From contig NZ_FOUG01000010.1 of NCBI RefSeq assembly GCF_900114785.1, positions 62,001-126,000 of the forward strand: a DNA stretch of 64,000 nucleotides, written 5' to 3'. Of this stretch, positions 1-8,158 are shown in pieces. The notes below the pieces were generated by a model, which did no database searches, had not been told where the DNA came from, and saw only the letters and a program-made list of their open reading frames with translations. Each line of letters opens with the position of its first letter. The stretch's first letter is position 1. This stretch comes from Variovorax sp. OV329. GTDB taxonomy: Bacteria > Pseudomonadota > Gammaproteobacteria > Burkholderiales > Burkholderiaceae_C. A program made the position numbers and the translations under genes.

Positions 1-846
1 CATGGCCTGCGTGCTCTCGCGCGTGGCCATGTGGGTGAAGAGCGTGGGCCGCGTCATGTAGAGCGACCCCTTGGAAGCCAGCAGGCCCATGTTCACCGGC
101 GGCACCGGCCCGGAGCCGTTGCCGAACACGGCCAGCAGGCCGAAGGGCCGCAGGCTGTCCAGCGAGCCTTCCCAGGTGTCCTTGCCCACCGAGTCGTACA
201 CCACCTTCACGCCCTTGCCGCCGGTGATCTCCTTCACGCGCTGGGTGAAGTTCTCGGTGCTGTAGTTGATGCAGTGCTCGGCGCCATGGGAGAGGGCCAG
301 CTGGCACTTGGCGTCGGTGCCGGCGGTGCCGATCAGCTTCAGGCCCAGCGCCTTGGCCCACTGGCAGGCGATGAGGCCCACGCCGCCGGCGGCCGCGTGG
401 AAGAGGATGTGGTCGCCCGGCTGCAGGCCCTCGGCCGGCAACGTCTTCTTCAAGAGGTACTGCGTGGTCAGGCCCTTGAGCATCATGGCCGCGCCGGTCT
501 CGAAGGAGATGGCATCGGGCAGCTTGCAGACGTTCTTGGCCGGCATCACGCGCAGCTCGCAGTAGGCGCCGGGCGGCTGGCTAGCGTATGCGGCGCGGTC
601 GCCGGCCTGCAGGTGCGTCACGCCCTCGCCTACCGCCTCCACCACGCCGGCGGCTTCCATGCCCAGTTGCAGCGGCATCGCGAAGGGATAGAGCCCGCTG
701 CGCTGGTAGGTGTCGATGAAGTTCAGGCCCACGGCATGGTGGCGGATGCGGATTTCGCCGGGGCCGGGCTCGCCCACCTCGACCTCGACCAGCTTCAGTT
801 CTTCGGGGCCGCCGTGGCGGTCGATGCGTATGGCTTTGCTTTTCAT
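1..846 (-). CDS. qorA: Quinone oxidoreductase, zinc-independent MDR family (partial, C-terminus off the left edge)
   Basis: Reverse-strand frame starting MKSKAIRIDRHGGPEELK runs open to the left edge, giving 282 residues; full-length NADPH:quinone reductases are about 325, so some 40 C-terminal residues are missing. An N-terminal GroES-like domain is followed by a Rossmann dinucleotide-binding loop (AAAGGVGL near residue 148). The zinc-ligand set of alcohol dehydrogenases is not evident. The start is supported by a GAGGAA ribosome-binding sequence about 10 bases upstream. The family reduces quinones with NADPH in the cytosol. Divergently transcribed from the lipoprotein gene at 1100. Confidence 0.93.
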   Translation of the reverse strand, partial: MKSKAIRIDRHGGPEELKLVEVEVGEPGPGEIRIRHHAVGLNFIDTYQRSGLYPFAMPLQLGMEAAGVVEAVGEGVTHLQAGDRAAYASQPPGAYCELRVMPAKNVCKLPDAISFETGAAMMLKGLTTQYLLKKTLPAEGLQPGDHILFHAAAGGVGLIACQWAKALGLKLIGTAGTDAKCQLALSHGAEHCINYSTENFTQRVKEITGGKGVKVVYDSVGKDTWEGSLDSLRPFGLLAVFGNGSGPVPPVNMGLLASKGSLYMTRPTLFTHMATRESTQAM

Positions 847-946
847 CTTCGGGTTCCTCGGGTTCTGAACTTGCGGACCGGCGGATGGTGCCATGAAGGC
901 CCGGGCTGCGCAGGCGCGGGGCCGCCGGCGCAGAGCGACGCCACTG

Positions 947-958
947 TCACATAGGTGA
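947..958. promoter_or_regulatory. Perfect 12-bp dyad in the divergent intergenic region 847-1099
   Basis: TCAC-ATAG-GTGA is a perfect inverted repeat (4-base arms, 4-base centre) about 100 bases upstream of qorA and 140 bases upstream of the hydrolase lipoprotein gene. It could be an operator, but such short arms also occur by chance. Nothing else recognisable was seen in these 253 bases. Confidence 0.2.
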
Positions 959-1099
959 TACGAAGTTCGGGAAAGCCCAGCCCTGCCCGGGTCGGCCGCC
1001 CCCTACGCTGGCCCCGCCCCAGCGGCACGGTGACGCGCGGCAGGAGAAGGCCGCGCGCCAATTCGCTTGCAACAACAACATCCGGAGACTGATTTGACG

Positions 1100-2584
1100 A
1101 TGCAAAGAACAAGCCTGAGCCTGATGGCCGCGGCCCTGCTTTCCCTCTCGGCCTGCGGCGGCGGCAGTGACACGCCAGCCCCTGCGCCCGCACCAGCCCC
1201 CGCCCCAGCGCCTGCGCCGGAGGAGGCACGCGACCAGGACAGCCGCAACTCCTTCGCCGCAGCCGATCCCACCGCCACCACCTTCGCTGCGCTCAAGGCC
1301 GACGCCGGCGACACGGTGGACAACACGACCACGAGCCGCTGGGCCGGCGTGCTGGGCGGCGCCGCGTACCGGATCGAGGTGCCTGCCAACTGGAACGGAA
1401 AGCTGGTCATGTACGCCCACGGCTATGCCGGCACCGGGAACGTGCTGGGCGTGAGCAACCCCAGCATCCGGCGCTACCTGATCCAGAACGGATATGCCTG
1501 GGCCGCATCGAGCTACGCCAAGAACTACTACGACGTGCGCGCAGGGGTGGAGGACACCAACGCACTTGCACTGGAATTCAACAAGATCGCACAGGCCAAC
1601 GGCCGATCGCTCGCCGCACCGACGAAGCTCTACATCACCGGCCACTCCATGGGCGGCCACATCACCGCTGCCGCCATCGAGGACGAGGCCGCCACCACCG
1701 CCAAACACAAGGTGAAGTACGCCGGTGCCGTGCCCATGTGCGGCGTGGTGGGCGACACCGAGCTCTTCGACTACTTCGCAGGGGCCCAGGTCACGGCGCA
1801 AGCGCTGGCCGGCGTCCCGAAGTACCCGTTCACTGGCTGGGCGGACGTCAGCAGCCTCGTGCTGGGCAACCTGCTCACCATCGGTGCACAGGGGCAACTC
1901 ACGCCCAAGGCGCCCAATGGCGTGGCGTACATGTCGGTAATCCAGAACCTCACCGGTGGTCCGCGCCCGCTGTTCGACGTCGGCTTTGCGCAAGGCCAGT
2001 CGTTCAACGCAGTGCTGGGCGTGTTCGGCGGCGACGGCACCATCAACGGCATCCTCAACAAGAGCAGCCTGGACACGACCCGCTTCACCTACACCATCGA
2101 CGGCGACGCGGCAGCCTCGTCGGCGCTCAACGCGGCAGCGCTCAAGATCACGCCGGTCGCCGATGCCAACCGCCTGCGCCGGGACGGCCTGCGCTGGATT
2201 CCCAAGACCAACGGCGAATTCAAGATTCCGGTGGTGTCGATCCATACGCTGGGCGACCTGTACGTGCCTTTCAGCATGGAGCAGATCTACGCAAGGCGCG
2301 CGGCCGCCAAGGGCAACAGCGGCTGGCTGGTGCAGCGCGCGATCCGCGGCGTGACCCACTGCGACTTCACCGTTGCGGAACAGGTGGCCGCCTTCGACTC
2401 GATGATCAAGTGGGAACGCGACGGCGTGAAGCCCGACGGCGACGACGTGCTGACGCCGGCCACGGTGGCCAACGCCAACTACGGCTGCAAGTTCACCATC
2501 GACACCGGTGGCCCGGACGACAGCACCACCACGACGAACACGCGGGCCGGGCTCGCAATGCTGGGCAAAGCCTGCCCGCCCTGA
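1100..2584 (+). CDS. Secreted alpha/beta-hydrolase lipoprotein
   Basis: 494 residues. It begins with a lipoprotein signal peptide (MQRTSLSLMAAALLSLSAC, lipobox LSAC) followed by a Gly/Ser stretch and an alternating Pro-Ala linker, then a catalytic domain. The nucleophile elbow GHSMGG puts the serine near residue 183; GDLYVPF (Asp about 387) and GVTHCDF (His about 419) are plausible acid and base. An esterase or depolymerase-like role at the cell envelope is likely, but the substrate cannot be read from sequence. The ATG at 1100 was chosen over an upstream TTG because it gives a clean signal peptide and has GGAG upstream. A terminator follows. Confidence 0.85.
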   Translation: MQRTSLSLMAAALLSLSACGGGSDTPAPAPAPAPAPAPAPEEARDQDSRNSFAAADPTATTFAALKADAGDTVDNTTTSRWAGVLGGAAYRIEVPANWNGKLVMYAHGYAGTGNVLGVSNPSIRRYLIQNGYAWAASSYAKNYYDVRAGVEDTNALALEFNKIAQANGRSLAAPTKLYITGHSMGGHITAAAIEDEAATTAKHKVKYAGAVPMCGVVGDTELFDYFAGAQVTAQALAGVPKYPFTGWADVSSLVLGNLLTIGAQGQLTPKAPNGVAYMSVIQNLTGGPRPLFDVGFAQGQSFNAVLGVFGGDGTINGILNKSSLDTTRFTYTIDGDAAASSALNAAALKITPVADANRLRRDGLRWIPKTNGEFKIPVVSIHTLGDLYVPFSMEQIYARRAAAKGNSGWLVQRAIRGVTHCDFTVAEQVAAFDSMIKWERDGVKPDGDDVLTPATVANANYGCKFTIDTGGPDDSTTTTNTRAGLAMLGKACPP

Positions 2585-2611
2585 GCACGCCTGCCTGAGA
2601 AAGCAATAGAA

Positions 2612-2636
2612 AAAGGCCGGCTAATGCCGGCCTTTC
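2612..2636. terminator. Bidirectional rho-independent terminator
   Basis: AAAGGCCGGC/GCCGGCCTTT stem with a 4-base TAAT loop and T-rich runs on both sides. It lies between the convergent hydrolase gene (ends 2584) and SDR gene (ends 2659). Confidence 0.85.
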
Positions 2637-2658
2637 TTCTTGGGGACCCTGGAGGCGA

Positions 2659-3450
2659 TCAGTACGTCCCCGGGTACGCCCCGCCATCCGCCAGCACGTT
2701 CTGCCCCGTCAGGTAGGCCGCATGGACGCTGCACAGGAAGGCGCAGATGGAACCGAACTCTTCGGCGGTTCCGAAGCGCTGCGCCGGAATGGTCTTCTTG
2801 CGCGAATCCTTGACGGCTTCCACGCTCTGGCCCGACTTCTTGGCGCCACCCTCCATGGTCGAGCGCAGGCGGTCGGTGTCGAAGGCACCCGGCAGCAGGT
2901 TGTTGATGGTCACGCCCTTGCCCGCGACGGTGGGGTTGCGCGCCACGCCCGCAACGAAGCCGGTCAGGCCGCTGCGCGCGCCGTTGGACAGGCCCAGGAT
3001 GTCGATGGGCGACTTCACCGAGCTGGAGGTGATGTTCACGATGCGGCCGAAGCCGCGCTGCGCCATGCCGTCGATGGTGGCCTTGATCAGCTCGATGGGG
3101 GTGAGCATGTTGGCGTCCACCGCCTTGATCCAGGCCTCTCGGTCCCAGTCGCGGAAGTCGCCGGGCGGCGGGCCGCCCGCGTTGGTGACCACGATGTCGT
3201 AGTCGCGCTGCACCGCGAACACCGCGGTCCGGCCGGCCTCGGTGGTGATGTCGGCCGCCACGTGCTTGACGAAGGCGCCACCGGTGGCAGCGGCCTGCAA
3301 CTGCCTGGCGGCCGCGTCGAGGGCCTCCTGCCCGCGCGCCACGATGACGACGTTGACGCCTTCCTTGACCAGCGCCAGCGCGCAGCCGAAACCCAGCCCC
3401 TTGCTGGCCCCACACACCAGGGCCGTGCGGCCCGCAATACTCAGATCCAT
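2659..3450 (-). CDS. Atypical short-chain dehydrogenase/reductase lacking the YxxxK active site
   Basis: 263 residues starting MDLSIAGRTALVCGASKGLG; AGGAG precedes this ATG with good spacing. The cofactor loop GASKGLG and the NAGG motif are present. Where canonical SDRs have YxxxK, this protein reads LSNGARSGL, so the catalytic Tyr and Lys are missing. I recall a beta-ketoacyl-reductase-like SDR subgroup with the same feature. It is the last gene of a four-gene leftward set (Bug protein, GGT, EamA, SDR), 26 bases after the transporter. Reaction unknown; catalysis by the usual SDR mechanism is doubtful. Confidence 0.88.
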   Translation of the reverse strand: MDLSIAGRTALVCGASKGLGFGCALALVKEGVNVVIVARGQEALDAAARQLQAAATGGAFVKHVAADITTEAGRTAVFAVQRDYDIVVTNAGGPPPGDFRDWDREAWIKAVDANMLTPIELIKATIDGMAQRGFGRIVNITSSSVKSPIDILGLSNGARSGLTGFVAGVARNPTVAGKGVTINNLLPGAFDTDRLRSTMEGGAKKSGQSVEAVKDSRKKTIPAQRFGTAEEFGSICAFLCSVHAAYLTGQNVLADGGAYPGTY

Positions 3451-3476
3451 GTCTGCTCCTGTTCCTGGAAAACGCG

Positions 3477-4439
3477 TCAGCGTGCGCTGCGCGTGAAAAC
3501 GAAAATGCCTGCGATGACCAGGAGCGTACCCGCTGCGATCCAGATGGTGAATGGCTCGCCCAAAATCACCACACCCATGAGGATGGTGGACATGGGGCCC
3601 ACCATGCCGGTCTGCGCCGCCATGGCAGCGCCCACGCGCTCGATGGCCATCATCACGGCCAGCACCGGCAGCGCGGTGCACAGCGTGGCGTTGAGCACCG
3701 ACAGCCAGATCACCTGCGGCGCCACGTCGAAGGCCGAGCCCAGCGGGCGCAGCAGCGCGAACTGCAGGATGCACAGGATGCAGGCCACGCTCGTGGCCAG
3801 GCCCACCAGCCGCATCGAGCCCAGGCGCTGCACGAACTCGCCGCTGTAGACCAGGTACATCGCATAACTCACCGCGCTCAGGAAGACCAGCAGGGTGCCC
3901 CAGGCCTCGGCACCGCCGGAGCCCAGTGCCAACTCGTGCCCGAAGACCAGCAGCACGCCCGCATAGCTGATGGCCATGCCCAGCAGCTGCTTGCGGGTGA
4001 TGCGGCGCTTGTAGATGACCCAGCTGGCAATCAGCACCAACGTGGGGTTGAGGTACAGGATGAGCCGTTCCAGGCTGGCCGTGACGTAGGCCAGGCCGGC
4101 GAAGTCCAGGAAGCTCGCAAGGTAGTAGCCCGAGAAGCCCAGCCCCAGCACGCCCAGCCAGTCACGCCGGGTGAGCGGCGGCTTGCCTCGCCCCGCCCAC
4201 CATGCCATCAGCGCGAACAGCGGCAGCGCGAACAGCATGCGCAGCATGATGAGCGTGACCGCGTCCACCCCGTGGCGGTAGGCCAGCTTGACGATGATGG
4301 CCTTGCCGCTGAAGGCGATCGCGCCCAGCGTGGCCAGTGCCAGCCCGGCGCCCAGCTTGTTGTTGTGCGGCTTCGCCTCGTGCGCGGAGGACGAGGGCGT
4401 GGCCGTGACTGTGGGGGCTCGGGTGGCTTGTTCCTGCAT
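3477..4439 (-). CDS. EamA-family (DMT superfamily) transporter
   Basis: 320 residues with a polar N-terminal tail (residues 1-28) followed by about ten hydrophobic segments arranged as two EamA repeats, the usual 10-TMS drug/metabolite exporter layout. The family moves amino acids, nucleosides or similar metabolites across the inner membrane. It starts 14 bases downstream of the gamma-glutamyltransferase-like gene and ends 26 bases before the SDR gene, so it is almost certainly cotranscribed. Linkage to the GGT enzyme suggests an amino acid or gamma-glutamyl metabolite as substrate; this is inference. Confidence 0.92.
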   Translation of the reverse strand: MQEQATRAPTVTATPSSSAHEAKPHNNKLGAGLALATLGAIAFSGKAIIVKLAYRHGVDAVTLIMLRMLFALPLFALMAWWAGRGKPPLTRRDWLGVLGLGFSGYYLASFLDFAGLAYVTASLERLILYLNPTLVLIASWVIYKRRITRKQLLGMAISYAGVLLVFGHELALGSGGAEAWGTLLVFLSAVSYAMYLVYSGEFVQRLGSMRLVGLATSVACILCILQFALLRPLGSAFDVAPQVIWLSVLNATLCTALPVLAVMMAIERVGAAMAAQTGMVGPMSTILMGVVILGEPFTIWIAAGTLLVIAGIFVFTRSAR

Positions 4440-4453
4440 TCGTCGGAAGGGGT

Positions 4454-6067
4454 TCAGTAGCCGGCGGCCAGGCCGTCGCGGCGCGGGTCGCTGGCCGCCA
4501 CGTAGCCTTCCACCGCCGGATCGCCGGCGCGCCAGATGAACTGGCCGGCACCGAAGTCCTGGTAGGAGTCGTTGATGACCTCGACCTGGTGGCCCAGGGC
4601 CTTCAGGCCAGCGACCGTGTCGGCGTTCATCGCCGCCTCGACGTTGATCTCCAGGCCGGCGTTGAAGCGCCAGCGCGGGGCGTCGCAGGCCGCCTGCGGC
4701 GCCTGCTTGTAGTCGAGCATGCGCACCAGCGTCTGCATGTGGCCCTGGGGCTGCATGTTGCCGCCCATGACGCCGAAGCTCATCACCGGCTGGCCGTCCT
4801 TGGTGAGGAAGGCCGGGATGATGGTGTGGAAGGGGCGCTTGCCCGGTGCCACCTGGTTGGGACTGCCATCATTCAGGCTGAAGCCATGGCCGCGGTTCTG
4901 CAGGCTGATGCCGAAGTCGGGCTCCACGCAGCCGGAGCCGAAGCCCATGAAGTTGCTCTGGATGAAGCTCACCATCATGCCGCTCTCGTCGGCAGCGGTG
5001 AGGTAGATGGTGCCGCCCTTGACCGGGTTGCCTGCCTTGAAATCCTGTGCCTTCTTCACGTCGATGAGTTTGGCACGCGATGCGAGGTAGGCGTCATCGA
5101 GCATTTGCGCGGGGGTCACCTCCATCGACGATGGGTCCGACACGTAGCGGTAGCAGTCGGCGAAGGCGAGTTTCATCGCTTCGATCTGCAGGTGCTGCGA
5201 ACCCACCGAGTCCACCGGCAGCGAGCCGATGTCGAACTTCTCCAGGATGCCCAGCGCGATCAGCGCCGCGATGCCCTGGCCGTTGGGCGGGATCTCGTGC
5301 AGCGTGTGGCCTCGGTAGTCGCGCGAGATGGGCTCGACCCACTCGGGCTTCCAGTTGGCCATGTCGCTGGCCTTGAGGGCGCCGCCGTGCTCGGCCGAGA
5401 ACTTCTCGATGGCCTGGGCGATCTCGCCGCGGTAGAAGGACTCGCCCTTGGTCTTTGCGATGGACTTGAGCGCACGCGCCGCCGAGGGAAACCTGAACAG
5501 CTCGCCCACCTTGGGCGCACGGCCCCAGGGCAGGAAGGCTTGCGCGAAGCCCGGCTGCGACTGCAGCAGCGGCGTGGCCGCGTCCCACTTCTGCTGCACG
5601 ACGGGCGGCATGAGGTAGCCGCGCTCGGCGATCTCGATGGCCGGCACCATCAGGTCGGCAAAGGGCAGCTTGCCGAATCGCTCGGACAGTGCCGCCCAGC
5701 TCGCCACCGCGCCGGGCACGGTGACCGAGTCGATGCCGCGCTGCGGCGGTGCCTTGGCATCGGCGCCGTACTTCTTGGTGAAGTACTCGGGCGTCCAGGC
5801 CTGCGGCGCGCTGCCGGAAGCGTTGAGGCCGTGCAGCTTCTTGCCGTCCCACAGGATGCAGAAGGCATCGCTGCCCAGGCCGTTGCTGACCGGCTCCACC
5901 AGGGTCATGACCGCGGCCGTGGCCACCGCCGCGTCCACCGCGTTGCCGCCCTGCTGCAGGATGCGCAGGCCGGCCTGCGCCGCCAGCGGATGCGAGGTGG
6001 AGACCACGTTGCGCGCGAACACCGGCAGGCGGGTGCTGAGGTAGGGGTTGTCGAAGTTGAAGTTCAT
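4454..6067 (-). CDS. Gamma-glutamyltransferase family protein (Ntn hydrolase), apparently cytoplasmic
   Basis: 537 residues covering the whole GGT fold. GTIYLTAADESG matches the region of the autoprocessing Thr at the small-subunit N-terminus (TTHYS in E. coli); the Thr is present. Unlike classical periplasmic GGT there is no signal peptide: the protein begins MNFNFDNPYLSTRLPVFARN directly in the catalytic domain, as in cytoplasmic YwrD-type members. It would cleave or transfer gamma-glutamyl or related amide groups. It lies between the Bug-type binding protein (37 bases upstream) and the EamA transporter, suggesting an uptake-and-hydrolysis operon under the divergent LysR regulator. Confidence 0.93.
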   Translation of the reverse strand: MNFNFDNPYLSTRLPVFARNVVSTSHPLAAQAGLRILQQGGNAVDAAVATAAVMTLVEPVSNGLGSDAFCILWDGKKLHGLNASGSAPQAWTPEYFTKKYGADAKAPPQRGIDSVTVPGAVASWAALSERFGKLPFADLMVPAIEIAERGYLMPPVVQQKWDAATPLLQSQPGFAQAFLPWGRAPKVGELFRFPSAARALKSIAKTKGESFYRGEIAQAIEKFSAEHGGALKASDMANWKPEWVEPISRDYRGHTLHEIPPNGQGIAALIALGILEKFDIGSLPVDSVGSQHLQIEAMKLAFADCYRYVSDPSSMEVTPAQMLDDAYLASRAKLIDVKKAQDFKAGNPVKGGTIYLTAADESGMMVSFIQSNFMGFGSGCVEPDFGISLQNRGHGFSLNDGSPNQVAPGKRPFHTIIPAFLTKDGQPVMSFGVMGGNMQPQGHMQTLVRMLDYKQAPQAACDAPRWRFNAGLEINVEAAMNADTVAGLKALGHQVEVINDSYQDFGAGQFIWRAGDPAVEGYVAASDPRRDGLAAGY

Positions 6068-6104
6068 TTCAAGGTCCAGAAGAAGCGTACGGGCCCGGTC
6101 AGCG

Positions 6105-7073
6105 TCAGTCGTTCGTGATCTTGCGATCGATGATGATCTGCTTCCACTTGGCCGTGTCCTGGGCCGCCAGTTTCGTCAGCTGCTCGGGCGTGCTCTGGGT
6201 CGGCTCGATGCCAAGGCTCGAGAGTTTCTCGCGCAGCGCGGGGTCGGCCAGCGACTCGTTGGCGGCCTTGTTGATGCGGGCCACGACCTCGGCCGGCAGG
6301 GCCTTGGGGCCGTACAGGCCGAACCAGGTGTTGGATTCGAAGCCGGGCAGCGTCTCGGCCACCGCGGGCAGGTCGGGTGCCAGCGGGCTGCGCTTGAGCG
6401 AAGTGACGCCCAGGGCACGCAGGCGGCCGTCCCGCACGAAAGGCATGCCGGTGGGCAGCGAGTCGAAGAGCACGTCGACCTTGCCGCTCATCAGGTCGGG
6501 CATGGCCAGCGCCGTGCCCTTGTAGGGGATGTGCGTTACGAACACGCCCGCTTGCGACTTGAACAGCTCCGCCGTCAGCTGGACGATGGTGCCGTTGCCG
6601 CTGGACGCGTAGTTCAGCTTGCCGGGGTTCTTCTTGGCGTAGTCGATCCACTCGCGCACCGTCTTCACCGGCGCGCTGGTGGGCACCAGCATGATGCTGG
6701 GCGCATCACCGACGTGGGCGATGGGCGTGAAGTCATGCGCCGTGTCGTAGGGCAGCTTGCTGATGGCCGGGCCGATGGCATGCGTGCTGGTGGTGGCCAG
6801 CAACAGGGTGTAGCCGTCCGGCACCGCCTTCGCCGCCAGGTCGGAGCCGATCGCGCCGCCCGCGCCGGGCTTGTTGTCCACCACCAGCGTGGTGCCCAGC
6901 TTCTCGCCCATCTTCTGCGTGAGCGTGCGCGCGAACAGGTCGGTGGCGCCACCTGCCGGGAAAGGCACGATCAGGCGGATCGGCTTGTTCGGGTAGGCCT
7001 GGGCGAAGCTGGCGCCCGAGGCGGCTAGGCACAGCGCTGCAGCGAGGCTCTTCAGGAACAGGTGGCGTTGCAT
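6105..7073 (-). CDS. Bug/TctC-family periplasmic solute-binding protein
   Basis: 322 residues. The Sec signal peptide (MQRHLFLKSLAAALCLAASG, cleavage near ASFA-QA) is followed by the family hallmark YPNKPIRLIVPFPAGGATD. Bug proteins bind carboxylates, amino acids or other anions and mostly act without adjacent membrane genes; this one heads the GGT/EamA/SDR operon. The tctB and tctA genes about 1 kb away lack their own binding protein, so it could also serve them. Ligand unknown. Confidence 0.95.
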   Translation of the reverse strand: MQRHLFLKSLAAALCLAASGASFAQAYPNKPIRLIVPFPAGGATDLFARTLTQKMGEKLGTTLVVDNKPGAGGAIGSDLAAKAVPDGYTLLLATTSTHAIGPAISKLPYDTAHDFTPIAHVGDAPSIMLVPTSAPVKTVREWIDYAKKNPGKLNYASSGNGTIVQLTAELFKSQAGVFVTHIPYKGTALAMPDLMSGKVDVLFDSLPTGMPFVRDGRLRALGVTSLKRSPLAPDLPAVAETLPGFESNTWFGLYGPKALPAEVVARINKAANESLADPALREKLSSLGIEPTQSTPEQLTKLAAQDTAKWKQIIIDRKITND

Positions 7074-7133
7074 GGTGGGGTTTCTCGAGGATGCAAACCT
7101 TCGATGCTAAGCAGCGCGGGCGCATCAAGCCAG

Positions 7134-7147
7134 ATAATCCAAGTTAT
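7134..7147. promoter_or_regulatory. Candidate LysR-type operator between divergent Bug and LysR genes
   Basis: ATAA-TCCAAG-TTAT, a 14-bp AT-rich interrupted palindrome fitting the T-N11-A pattern of LysR operators, 20 bases upstream of the LysR start and about 60 bases from the Bug gene start. The position suits autoregulation and control of the divergent operon. Assigned by pattern only. Confidence 0.4.
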
Positions 7148-7166
7148 TCAACTATGAGATGAATTT

Positions 7167-8093
7167 ATGGCGCGCACGGGCACCGAGGAAATCTCCCTGC
7201 AGCAGCTGCGCGCCCTGGCCGCAGTGGCCGAGTCGGGCAGCTTCACCCGCGCCGCCGAGAGCCTCCAGCTCACCCAGCCGGCCATCAGCCACCTGATCCG
7301 GCGCTTGGAAGAGGAACTGGGCCAGCCCCTGGTGGTGCGAGGGCGGCGCCTGCAGATGACGCAGGCTGGACAGATGATGGTCGACACCGCCGTGCGTGCG
7401 CTGCGCCTGGTGGATGAATCGGTAAACGCCTGCCGCTCGCAGGCCCAGCTGCGCGAAGGCCGGGTGGTGCTGGCGGTGGGCCATCTCACCGCAGGCGCCC
7501 TGATGCCGCCGCTGCTGGGCGGTTTCGCGCAAAGGTACCCCAAGCTCGCCACCACCCTGCTGGACAGCACCGCCGAGCAGATGATCTCGCGCGTGATCTC
7601 GCAGGAGGCCGACCTGGGCTTCGGCTCCGACATCGGCGCCTCCCATTCCGAACTGGCCACAGAGCCGCTCTTCACCGAGCGCATGGCCCTGTTCGTGCGC
7701 TCGGACCATCCGCTCGCGCAGCGAAGCAGCATCGAGGCGCGCCAGCTGGAGGCCCTGCCCTTCGTGCACGTCAACCCCGACGCCAACATCTGGCGCTCGG
7801 TGAGCCGGCAGCTCGCCGGCGTGGCCAACGTGGTGCCGCAGGTGGTGCACCACGTGTCGATGCTGTCCACCGCTTTCGGCCTGATCCAGGCCGGGGCCGG
7901 CGTGGCCCTGCTGCCGCGCTACGTCGAGGTGCTGATGCCCGACGACCTGCGAGCGCTCACGGTGACCCGGCCGGTGCTCGAATACCCGGTGATGGCGCTG
8001 CGCCTGGCCAAGCACCCGCTGAGCCCAGCGGCCATGGCCTTCCTGGACTTCGCACGGCAGCACCTGAAGCCGCCGCGCGCGCCCAAGGCCTGA
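7167..8093 (+). CDS. LysR-family transcriptional regulator
   Basis: 308 residues. An N-terminal winged helix-turn-helix (SLQQLRALAAVAESGSFTRA, recognition helix with QPAISHLIRRLEEELG) is followed by a periplasmic-binding-protein-like effector domain from about residue 95. It is divergent from the Bug-GGT-EamA-SDR operon across 93 bases, the classic arrangement for a LysR regulator of its neighbour. It could also act on tctBA downstream, but a strong terminator separates them. Confidence 0.95.
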   Translation: MARTGTEEISLQQLRALAAVAESGSFTRAAESLQLTQPAISHLIRRLEEELGQPLVVRGRRLQMTQAGQMMVDTAVRALRLVDESVNACRSQAQLREGRVVLAVGHLTAGALMPPLLGGFAQRYPKLATTLLDSTAEQMISRVISQEADLGFGSDIGASHSELATEPLFTERMALFVRSDHPLAQRSSIEARQLEALPFVHVNPDANIWRSVSRQLAGVANVVPQVVHHVSMLSTAFGLIQAGAGVALLPRYVEVLMPDDLRALTVTRPVLEYPVMALRLAKHPLSPAAMAFLDFARQHLKPPRAPKA

Positions 8094-8108
8094 AGCGCGC
8101 ACAAACGA

Positions 8109-8135
8109 AAACGGCGCCCGAAGGCGCCGTTGTTT
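8109..8135. terminator. Bidirectional rho-independent terminator
   Basis: ACGGCGCC-CGAA-GGCGCCGT stem-loop with AAAA before and TGTTTT after, between the convergent lysR-type gene and tctA. Confidence 0.88.
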
Positions 8136-8158
8136 TCATGAAGCGATGGGCAGCCCCG

